A DNA stretch of 64,000 nt from Mytilus californianus. Lineage: Eukaryota > Mollusca > Bivalvia > Mytilida > Mytilidae. Below, in pieces: positions 52,101 to 59,747 of the stretch. The stretch is from the NCBI RefSeq assembly GCF_021869535.1, contig NW_026262712.1:110357640-110421639 (forward strand), in the 5' to 3' direction. The first letter of the stretch is position 1, and the number at the start of each line of letters is the position of its first letter. The position numbers and the translations under genes were made by a program. The notes under the pieces are model-generated. The model ran no database searches and was not told the DNA's origin. It saw only the letters and a program-made list of their open reading frames with translations.

Positions 52101-55100
52101 TCGAAATATTGTATTTAAAGATATCTGGCTTGAAGTTGCGTGGGTTGGTAACATAAGTATTCAGATCTGTAAAGTTATTTTCTGTCCAGAATCAAAACTT
52201 CAGTGGTGTTATAAACAGTTTCATAACTTTTTGGAAATGATTTCAATTTCGATTTAGATTGTATTCCAGAAATAACAATCTCCAACAGTCAAAGAAGCGT
52301 CAGGAGTTGGGAAATATAATTCACATTAACAGGAAAGATGACTGCAATACATGCTATAGCACTTCAAAAATAATTTTACCTGTCGACTACACTACCAAAC
52401 GTACCTGTAAAGAAATAAGTTATGGACAGTTCTAACCTAGAATAGATTCTGACAGTTCTACCCTAGAACAGTTTACAGACAGTCCTTCCCTAGAACAGAT
52501 CCAGACAGTTATATCTTTAGAACAGTTTTGGACAGCTTTATTTAATATTTCGAACACTTCTACGACAGATTATTCTGACAGTTTTAAAGAGAGATTAGAA
52601 CTGATCGAAACTGTATATCCTATGTTTGATCCCTGCATTGATATGTCTTATTTGAAATTATTTGAAACGTATCGTCAACCGTCGTAAATTGAATCTTATA
52701 CTATGTCCAACCTCTAGGGGTTAAGTATATCCAAATATTCAACCATTCAACCGTAGCTTTTTCTATTATATTAGGGAGTTATCATTATTTCACAACTTCG
52801 TTTAAGAGGTTTTACCTGTTAAATCCAGTATTGTTACAGACGGACTATTTTCCAAGATCTCGCCACATCGTTTAAGAGGTTTTACCTGTTAAATCCAGTA
52901 TTGTTACAGACGGGCTGTTTTCCAAGATCTCACCACATCGTTTAAGAGGTTTTACCTGTTAAATCCAGTATTGTCACAGACAGGCTGTTTTCCAAGATCT
53001 CACCACATCGTTTAAGAGGTTTTACCTGTTAAATCCAGTATTGTTACAGACGGGCTGTTTTCCAAGATCTCACCACATCGTTTAAGAGGTTTTACCTGTT
53101 AAATCCAGTATTGTTACAGACGGACTATTTTCCAAGATCTCGCCACATCGTTTAAGAGGTTTTACCTGTAAAATCCAGTATTGTTACAGACGGGCTGTTT
53201 TCCAAGATCTCACCACATCGTTTAAGAGGTTTTACCTGTTAAATCCAGTATTGTTACAGACGGGCTGTTTCCCAAGATCTCACCACATCGTTTAAGAGGT
53301 TTTACCTGTTAAATCCAGTATTGTCACAGACAGGCTGTTTTCCAAGATATCACCACATCGTTTAAGAGGTTTTACCTGTTAAATCCAGTATTGTTACAGA
53401 CGGACTGTTTTCCAAGATCTCCATACATTTGACAGCAGTTTTATGGTCCATCATTTCTTTCCGTTTTGGTGATGATTCAACATGGCAGTGATTGCAAGCC
53501 TGGTTACAATATAGGCCTATGTTGATTTGCATTTGTTCACAATGCTTTCTTGTTAGGGTCGACGGTCGAACTCCTGAATTATAAAATATGCAATGTTTAA
53601 ATACTTAAAATTTGTTAGTACAAATAATATTTCCTGCTAGCAAGACACACATGTGTAGGAACACACTACGTTCATGTGACTCTATATGATAATCTTTCCA
53701 AAACACCTTTAACCAGATATTACACTTTATCATAATATTTTCATAATTTTCATCAATAATAATTTCACGAGTTGGTTGACCGTTATGGAATATCTGTTTC
53801 ACAGATGATGAATTGTATTATCCGATTGCCGTAACCACAATCCTGTCCTCTTTTCCTCGGATTCGACCAACCGAATTAGACTTATCGCCGGGTTTGTACT
53901 TACATGAGCAACACGACGGGTGTCACATGTGGAGCAGGATATGCTTACCCTTCCGGAGCATCTGATACCTCCACTGTTTTTGGTGTGGTTCGTGTTGCTC
54001 AGTCTTTAGTTTTCCTTGTTGTGTTTATCATTTTTTGCCATGGCATTGTCAGTTTTGTTTTCGACTTATGAGTTTGAATATCCCTTTGATATCTTTTGCC
54101 TCTCTTAAACGATTAGTTAAATTCAGAATAAATCTAAAATTAAAAGATCAATTAAAAACACAAGTTTTCCTATGTGAAGCGAGCTTGTTTTGTGAAACTC
54201 TATACTTTTATTATAATACGGATAATTGTACAAATTAATCAATTTTATTCGGGAATGATCGTCATAACTTTTTTCACCAAGAAAACGTCTATAAATGATT
54301 TGAAGATAAGCAGTTTCCTTTCGTAATTGGAATCTTTATATTATGTTCATACTAAATAGGTCAAGGAATACCAACTATTTTAAACCATTCAAACCGTAGC
54401 TTGTTCAATCATATTATGGGTAAGCAGTCACTGTATTTCAGACAACGTATATACAAAATGTACCTTCCATTAACACTAGTTTCAGAATTCAATGTTCATA
54501 CCTGTCTTTTCTTCGGCCTTTTGTTTCCAGAACTGAACAAAGTTTGGAACACCAAGGTCATCAAGAGCTCTTTGTCTTTTCTTTCTCTCATCTTTTGTCA
54601 TTTGTTTTTGGCCTATTTTTTTCAGTTTCTCAGCTGTAAGTTTGAAGTCAGGGTCATTTTCCATTTCTTTTAACGTGTCCGGAATCAATGACCCCTATAG
54701 TAATTGTAAATATATTTCAACTGAATGGGGACCAATAAACATAAAGTTAAACATGTATTGTCCGTCTACCAAAAGTTTGATCTATTATGCGATGATACAT
54801 GTATCTAATTTGTTAAACGTTATTTGGACTACATGTTTTGAGGAAAATATTTCTTTTGTCTAACTTAAAATAATTTTATTAAAACTTTTATGTACATCAA
54901 TAATCTAAATTGTAGTACAAATTAAAACAAGAATGCACACGCTGAAATGTCTCGCCTGCTTTACTGACAATTGATTTGATGCTGAAAGTCTTAAAGATAA
55001 AGGTTTTACTACAAGTATCACATAAACTTAACATGTTTAAGGATCCATGCCAATGAGGGCAAGGTTAGATAAATCCTGTCAGACAAACATGAACATCTAC

Positions 55101-58100
55101 ATCTGACAATTATTCCATACACCAAATATAGTTCACCTATTGCTTATGATAATTGAAAAAACAGACCAAACCACAAGGTCAGATGCTACCTACCAGACAG
55201 ACATGTACAAAAATGTACACCTTACAATTATTCCATACACCAAATAAAGCGGAGCTATTGCTATTACCATTTGAAAAACAGACCAAAACCACAAAAACTT
55301 AATATTGACCAATGAACCATGAAAATGAGGTCAAGGTCAGAAGATACCGACTAGACTAACATGTACACCTTACAATCATTCTATACATGAAACAAAGTTG
55401 ACCTATGTCTTATAAGTACTAAAAAAAACGACCAAAACACAAAAACTTAACCTAATGCTTAAATACCTGAGATACTGACCTAATCGCGTAGCTTTATAAT
55501 TAACAATGCTCACTGATCCATGAAATGAGGACAGGACACCGATATACCAAATATAGTTATCCTATTACTCATTTTAAGTGAGAAATTCACATGACAAAAT
55601 AAGTGTAATTTTCTTCAAGCAATCGCTGAACCATGAAAATGAGGTCAAGGACAATGGATATGTGACAAGGCGGAAACTTCGTACTATAAGGTATCTGCTA
55701 AAAAGGAAAAAGCATCCAGGTCTTCTAACTTCTGATATATAAATAAAGCTTTATCCAAATAGTTTACGCCATCAGACAATAATCCCTATGTCTCGCAAAC
55801 TACGAATTTCGTCGCCAATCTAATTAAAATATAGCTCTCTGATTTTGTTATACTCGTCACATGCGAGACACAAAAAGTACATGAAGATAAACAAAATATC
55901 AGGCTCCTCCTTTATTATACGAGTGGTTACAAAATGCAAAACTAAATAAATTTGGATTTTTTTTAGAAATGTAAAAGCTTCCTTATATAATGTTTCCAAA
56001 AGGCAGCCCATTTGATTGGCAAAACCCGTATAGAACATTATTGGAAATTGTTGAATTCAACCTGGGAACAGTATTCCTGATTCAATGAAAGGTGAAAGAA
56101 CGGTTTTGGATTTCAAATGATTTAACATGACCGTTGTTTTTTTTAATTTAGGATAGTATAATGAGGAATTGAAACAGAGTTCATAAATCTAAAGTAGCCA
56201 CAGCTATTGCTTGAATACTGCTGTTACCCAAGAAACAAAACAAATCAGAAAAAAAATTCAAAACAACACTCCTAACAGGTTTCATAAGGCTGATCCAGGG
56301 TTCGAGGTAATGGATAGTGTAATTGTCCAAAATGGTAAAAAAAAAATCGTTGAGCCTAGCGAGGCTAAATATTGTTAACGATTTCATGTTATAAAAGGAT
56401 TTTTTTTCAGATTAAAGGGGATGGGTTACACCTTTATATCCCTGCTAAATCCTTCATGACCTCGTAACATTTAAAAATCAGTATTTGTTAGAGGTCAGTT
56501 AGTATCTAAAATTGTCAGAACTTCTAAAGACGGATAATGTTTATATGTATTATACATTTTATTCATGTACATAATTTTCTAGTAAATTGTGAAGACTTCA
56601 AGTGCTAACTAAAAGATAGTAGACATTGCAAACATGTCAGTCAGTAGTCAATGACATATTGTTTTAAATATTTGTAGCCTTCTGTAGTAGAAAGCATATG
56701 TTGACCATGCTCTCAAATCATGTACCATCTTTTATTTCCTTGTTCAATTTTAACTATCATTCTGTTAGTAACTGGAATGGGCAGGTTTTTTTTAAATGTG
56801 TATTATTTTTTTAGATCACTTTTGATCGTATACTGTTTACTTCTCAAGTATTTATACATCCCTGGCTTTCAAATTTTTAGTTTTGAGCATTCTAATGAAG
56901 GTTAATGCAGAAAAGTTCCTTTACTTTTCGAACATATGATCTAGATACAAATGTAGGCAATTGGGAAGTTTGTGTGCACCTAAAACTCCTGTAAAATACA
57001 AAATGGGTTGTATTTTACCAGTCATGTATATTATGTCATATATATCCTTACAACAAAATGCCTATATGTGTAACAAAAGTATGTTTGCTAATTCAAAAAA
57101 GAGAATGTTTACAAATCATCTAAATGTATACAGCACATGTTAAAAATGCTGAATACCAAAAATCAGATGTAAAGTGTAGCTTGTTTATCAAGTCTTTGTA
57201 TAATTTTTTTTATTACATTTTAGGACATAAAGAAAATATTTCAATCCTCTTGGTTTAATATTTGATAATAAAAATTATATGTATTCTGTTTAATTGAATC
57301 ATGCATCTAGTATTTTTGGGGACTAATATTAATTTGCTTATTTATGAGTGAATAACTCTGAAAAAGGATATAACCCAGAAACAAGAATAGAATAGTTTTT
57401 TTTTGTATTGAAATTCTGCACACTTTAGACATTGTACAAGATTGTGTTTTTATGCACTGTTCATGATGTTGCTGTATAAAATCATTATCAAAGTAAAGAT
57501 GTTGATATTAGATTATAGCAGTGGCAGATTCAGAAATTTTCATAAGGGGGGACCACTGACTGCGTAAGAGGGGGCCCGCTCCAGTCATGCTTCAGTGATT
57601 CCCTAAATAATCAACCAAATTTTTCCCTCAAAAGGGGGGCCAGGGCCCCTTGAAAAACCCTCTAAATCCGCCTCTGTATAGGGTTGACAGCCCAACAGCA
57701 TATAATACAAGAACAGAAGAATATGACAGTTGTTTTCCATTAGTTTGATATCTTTGAGCTTTTGATTTTACCATTTGATGTGGGACTTTCCGATTTGAAT
57801 TTTCCTTGGAGTTCGGTATTTTTGTTATTCTACATTTTTTCTAATGTACCCCGCGTTGCACATATTTTATCTACCCAAGGTACAAGGGCAATAACTCAAA
57901 AATGCATTTTTTTATTAATATCTTAGAGAAATGAAGGCTTCAAAGCAAATGCAATGTGATTTCCATTATAATTAATATTTCCAAGGGGCACAACTCGTTA
58001 AAAATATTCGATCAGAATTTATATTTGAAAGTGTCAAAGACATTGATGATATAAACCTATGATATAAGTTTCATAAAATTCTGGCAAGAATTGAACATAT

Positions 58101-59747
58101 GAGAATAAAATTCTGGCAAGAATTGAACATATGAGAATAAAATTATGGCAAGAATTGTACACATGAGAGCACTAACAATGCAATTTTCCATATAATTAAT
58201 GTTTCCAAGGGGCATAACTCTTTTAAAAATAATTTATCGGCTCTGATGTTTGAACTTCTCCAAGACATTGCTGATATAAAGCTATGATATAAGTTTCATA
58301 AAAATCTGGCAAGAATTGAACACATGAGAGCGCTTGATGCAATTTTCCATATAATCAATGTTTCCAAGTGACATTACTCTTTTAAAAATAACTGTTTGGC
58401 ACTGATTTTCGAACTCGTCCAAGACATTGCTAATATAAACCTATGATATAAGTTTCACAAAAATCTGGCAAGAATTGAACAAATGAGAGCGCTAATGATG
58501 CAATTTTCCATATAATTAATGTTTCCAAGGGGCCTAACTCTTTTAAAAATCATTGATCGGCACTGTTTTTAGATCTCGTCAAAGACATTGCTGATATAAA
58601 CCTATAATATAAGTTTCATAAAAATTTGGCAAGAATTGTACACATGAGAGCGCTAACAAGACTGGACGGATGGACAGACGGACGGTATTTCTATGTCCCC
58701 CACAACGCGTTGCACGGGGTACAAAAAGGTTTTAAAAGTACTACACCCATGTACACCAAGCATGATTTCAGTAAAAAAAGTATTGAATCATATTTTATTT
58801 TTCCTGCACTAATCTTTGGTTGTCTTTTATGTTTGAGTGTGTATAAGTACATTTCAATTTCACCACTGTTGTATGTTTCTTTCTATAGCTACATGTACAT
58901 TTTGTACATTGATGTACACTACTGTACATGATATATGTAACTTTTGTTTTTCAACTAATTGAGATAAAAAGTGAGATTGTTTTTGTTGCTAAAAAACAAG
59001 TTGATGATGAGGGATTGGTATTAAACATCCAATGGCAAATATTACATAGATATAAGAAGATGTGGTATGAGTGCCAATGAGACAACTCTCCATCCAAGTT
59101 AAAATTTATAAAAGTTAACCATTATAGGTCACAGTACGGTCTTCAACACTGAGCCTTGGCTCACACCGAACAATAAGCTATAAAGGGCCCCAAAAATTAC
59201 TAGTGTAAAACCATTCACGCATATCACTGAGACAGGAACATGGTTAAGGTGGGAATATATATATGAACACTGCCTTGTATTAAACTGATATGCTAAGCAG
59301 GATTTCTCATGTACTACGTTCACAAGGTAGCAGTTTACAGGAATATATGTCACCTTACCAAAACACATTACTGTATGCACACTATTATTGTTGGACAGTA
59401 CATGCTGTATGTTGACCTATAGATTAACTTGCAACATAACATAAGCATATCTTCAGACTCACTTTTGTCCTTTCTGCCAGAGCATCAAGACCAATCCATT
59501 TTCCAGAGACAGAGGGAGCAACTGTTCGTGGTCTTGACTTTGGTCTTGTCAACTTGTGAGATTCTACATCAATAGGCGTGTTGTAATCAGGTAAATCAGG
59601 CTTTGGAGCTGGGGATGATTCTTTGGCAGTATCATCTTTAACTGAACTTCCAATACTTCTAAAATTTCCGAGAGTTCTTTTAAAATAGTTTAAATTACCA
59701 TATCTGAGGTAAGCAGTTCGATTTACGAATCTAATTAATAAACCCAT
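43025..59747 (-). CDS. arsS: ArsS-family radical SAM enzyme, probable selenoprotein (8 coding exons)
   Basis: Joined minus-strand exons: 59747-59463, 54694-54502, 53573-53376, 49950-49843, 48902-48702, 46095-45954, 43871-43708, 43149-43025. They total 1416 nt and every junction is GT-AG and in phase. Residues 1-35 are basic and hydroxylated like a mitochondrial presequence; 36-160 is a charged linker. The radical SAM core follows: cluster motif C182-x3-C186-x2-C189 (YCNQACNHCH), GGAPE at 226-230, then the family blocks SLPCYSAKNV, QRGKGVF, YNPLGG and NMPIKRF. The C-terminal Cys-rich domain has MCRN (C400), YDCDFNQ (C415), C425 and HCFGCTAGMGSS (C455, C458). In bacterial ArsS this last motif continues with Cys or Sec; here it continues with TGA at codon 466, then Q-G-V-T-V and TAA. 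ArsS enzymes attach the 5'-deoxyadenosyl group of SAM to dimethylated arsenic in arsenosugar synthesis. That activity and mitochondrial location are inferred for this protein. An in-frame TAA twelve to ten bases before the ATG supports the start. No ArsM partner is visible nearby. Confidence 0.9.
43043..43045 (-). other. Candidate selenocysteine codon UGA (residue 466)
   Basis: TGA in frame between GSS and QGVTV at the motif position where ArsS proteins have Cys or selenocysteine. The public name of the family includes '(seleno)protein' for this reason. The base after TGA is C, which is known to make UGA the leakiest stop context. Confidence 0.7.
43708..43871 (-). CDS. arsS: arsS exon 7 (codons 376-431), Cys-rich domain
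   Basis: Acceptor gtgtaaaag|GAAC, donor CAAA|GTAAGT. It encodes the first part of the Cys-rich domain: GLMCRNLMNINWNGQIYDCDF followed by NQQLDLQC. Cysteines 400, 415 and 425 probably bind an auxiliary cluster, as in other C-terminal Cys-rich radical SAM domains (inference). Confidence 0.92.
44836..45480. repeat. Irregular internal repeats, 'aaaatggtcaaa' type
   Basis: In arsS intron 6. Words such as aaaatggtcaaatcaaaatga and ggagttgcgttcac recur several times (about 44878-44895, 45062-45075, 45218-45250, 45300-45330, 45357-45415, 45432-45460) at uneven spacing. The reading frames over it are not convincing genes. Confidence 0.45.
45954..46095 (-). CDS. arsS: arsS exon 6 (codons 329-376)
   Basis: Acceptor tttttaag|GTGG, donor CGAAG|GTACGA; enters in phase 1 and leaves in phase 2. 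It encodes GGFLPPPQVPLAEKYKEEL and then FGIEFNQLYTMTNMPIKRF. The block LPPPQ...Y...FGI.FN.L...TNMPI.RF is a hallmark of the start of the ArsS C-terminal domain. Confidence 0.9.
46760..47260 (-). pseudogene. Reverse-transcriptase-related retroelement fossil
   Basis: In arsS intron 5. The minus strand reads RYIGDVLSLNN at about 47250-47218, where the RT catalytic box would be Y-x-D-D, so the first Asp has become Gly. After a frameshift near 47170 it continues as EIKDTTETNNSASYLDLFLD and then RDEFNFPIVNFSF and QFIRYARSYSDCIDLIDRG. Past a stop near 46893 it continues as HKLYGHHYELVGKYD. I recognise this as the post-catalytic part of an RT-bearing element common in molluscs. It is truncated, frameshifted and dead. 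Confidence 0.55.
47390..47625. repeat. Probable dispersed repeat fragment
   Basis: Slightly more GC-rich block with gagagcgtcacactttctct followed by a 'ggatttaacgtcccatttt' segment. A related order of words (gagagcgtgacactctctca, then ggatttaactcctcat) occurs at 11154-11205. I infer a shared repeat family; the coordinates are approximate. Confidence 0.35.
47955..48240 (+). mobile_element. Dispersed repeat ending in ggacgaacgaacagacac / gggggcataaa
   Basis: Begins about acaagaatgtgtccatagta, runs through a gacagacggatggacggacg microsatellite-like stretch and ends in tcgcaggtgggggcataaa. A similar end (tgccccctccgctacggc plus gggggcat) is at 37069-37098. It lies in arsS intron 5; no coding capacity seen. 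Confidence 0.6.
48296..48525 (+). mobile_element. Dispersed repeat copy, 'gagcaacacgaacccc' family
   Basis: Plus-strand copy in arsS intron 5: gacattcaaactcacaagt, then cacaacatagaaaactaaag, gagcaacacgaaccccacca and ctcaggtgctccgga. Spurious overlapping minus-strand reading frames here are by-products of the repeat. Confidence 0.65.
48702..48902 (-). CDS. arsS: arsS exon 5 (codons 262-329)
   Basis: Acceptor tgttttag|GTC, donor TTGG|GTAAGT, phase 1 at both ends. It encodes the family blocks VAASLPCYSAKNV, QRGKGVFDKSI, LNSLGYG and DLVYNPLG, which identify ArsS rather than another radical SAM family. Confidence 0.92.
49843..49950 (-). CDS. arsS: arsS exon 4 (codons 226-262)
   Basis: Acceptor gtaacag|GTGG, donor CCAG|GTAAAA, phase 1 at both ends. 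It completes the GGAPELN motif, which in radical SAM proteins contributes to SAM binding, and continues through ELGRDVIVRSNLTSLLEPG, typical of the ArsS family. Confidence 0.9.
50690..50880 (-). mobile_element. Dispersed repeat fragment, 'gagcaacacgaacccc' family
   Basis: Minus-strand copy: the plus strand reads ggttcgtgttgctcagtct, then ttgttgtgt-type sequence, then cgttgtcagttt and tcgacttatgagtttgaatg. The same blocks occur at 53881-54115 in the same orientation and in reverse at 48296-48525 and, decayed, at 30500-30620 and 12885-13045. I recall this family as abundant in Mytilus; I see no coding capacity. Confidence 0.65.
51378..51503. repeat. 63-bp tandem duplication in arsS intron 3
   Basis: Two copies of a 63-bp unit starting acatgtagatgtagtatt (51378 and 51441), with few differences. 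Confidence 0.8.
52430..52560. repeat. Degenerate ~30-bp tandem repeat in arsS intron 3
   Basis: About five imperfect copies of a unit containing gacagttctaccctagaaca, at roughly 29-32 bp spacing. It lies just beyond the 70-bp array in the same intron. Confidence 0.6.
52796..53425 (-). repeat. 70-bp tandem array containing the arsS exon 3 donor (9 copies)
   Basis: Units start at 52796, 52866, 52936, 53006, 53076, 53146, 53216, 53286 and 53356, exactly 70 bp apart and nearly identical. The last unit spans the end of exon 3: about 45 exonic bases plus about 25 intronic bases including ACAG|GTAAAACC. Copies 1-8 lie inside intron 3, so each carries a duplicated exon tail and donor. In the coding frame each donor is followed by AAA ACC TCT TAA, so use of a downstream donor would terminate translation. 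Confidence 0.95.
53376..53573 (-). CDS. arsS: arsS exon 3 (codons 160-226), radical SAM cluster motif
   Basis: Acceptor aattcag|GAG, donor ACAG|GTAAAA, phase 1 at both ends. It holds the [4Fe-4S]-SAM ligands C182, C186 and C189 in LYCNQACNHCHVESSP and ends in VTILDLTG, the first half of the conserved TGG-P-E strand. The last ~45 coding nucleotides and the donor are the final unit of the 70-bp tandem array in intron 3. Confidence 0.92.
53881..54115 (-). mobile_element. Dispersed repeat fragment, 'gagcaacacgaacccc' family
   Basis: Same family and orientation as 50690-50880, in arsS intron 2. It includes the further block 'cacatgtggagcagga' plus 'cttacccttccggagcat', which matches the reverse complement of 48470-48520. 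Confidence 0.65.
54502..54694 (-). CDS. arsS: arsS exon 2 (codons 96-160)
   Basis: Acceptor ctatag|GGG, donor ACAG|GTATGA, ending phase 1. It encodes a Lys/Glu-rich, probably helical segment that begins GSLIPDTLKEM and ends VPNFVQFWKQKAEEKTG. This lies just before the radical SAM core. Bacterial ArsS proteins, as I remember them, have a much shorter N-terminus, so this part looks like a eukaryotic addition. Confidence 0.85.
54925..55700. repeat. Diverged ~115-bp internal repeats in arsS intron 1
   Basis: The phrases 'accatgaaaatgaggtcaagg', 'acatgtacaccttacaat', 'ttccatacaccaaata' and 'aaaaacagaccaaa' recur in order three to four times. I recall this as a common Mytilus repeat. No reading frame supports a gene. 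Confidence 0.55.
56840..56920 (+). mobile_element. Dispersed repeat tail, 'tacatccctggctttc' family
   Basis: tatttatacatccctggctt followed by gagcattct and aatgaaggttaatgcagaaa. It shares this order with 38936-39010. It resembles the tail of a short retroelement, but this is only an inference. Confidence 0.45.
57519..57676. mobile_element. 158-bp MITE with terminal inverted repeats and 5-bp target duplication
   Basis: Left end CAGTGGCAGATTCAG and right end (reverse complement) CAGAGGCGGATTTAG form an imperfect inverted repeat. It is flanked by TATAG at 57514-57518 and again at 57677-57681. The interior is GC-rich with runs of G and C. The CAG(A/T)GGCGGAT end resembles hAT-type elements, but those make 8-bp duplications, so the superfamily is open. 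Confidence 0.7.
57845..58735. mobile_element. Dispersed element with ~158-bp internal repeats and GTACCCCG ends
   Basis: Starts near gtaccccgcgttgcacat (57848) and ends at cgcgttgcacggggtac (58705-58721), giving GTACCCCG/CGGGGTAC ends. Inside, the block 'gatataagtttcataaaa...ctggcaagaattgaacacat' occurs four times, at about 58061, 58286, 58445 and 58601. A ggacggatggacagacggac stretch precedes the right end. No protein coding seen. Confidence 0.55.
59048..59170 (+). mobile_element. Dispersed repeat fragment, 'gccaatgagacaactctcca' family
   Basis: gatgtggtatgagtgccaat, agacaactctccatccaag, then ataggtcacagtacggtctt. Lies in arsS intron 1. The same family appears at 12235-12330, 35033-35080 plus 35566-35870, and in reverse at 16390-16510, 16570-16815 and 26035-26110. 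Confidence 0.65.
59463..59747 (-). CDS. arsS: arsS exon 1 (codons 1-95)
   Basis: Starts at ATG 59747-59745; an in-frame TAA lies at 59759-59757, so the start is in this exon unless there is an upstream coding exon. The first 35 residues (MGLLIRFVNRTAYLRYG...) have Arg, Ser and Tyr but no acidic residue, like a mitochondrial presequence. The rest is a Pro/Ser/Lys-rich linker. It ends phase 0 at AAA|GTGAGT, a consensus donor. Intron 1 is about 4.8 kb and holds the repeats at 54.9-58.7 kb and 59.05 kb. Confidence 0.85.

Noticed and set aside
43025-59747. Bacterial contamination as the source of the ArsS coding sequence
   Set aside because: Seven in-phase GT-AG introns of 0.5-4.8 kb containing animal-type repeats.
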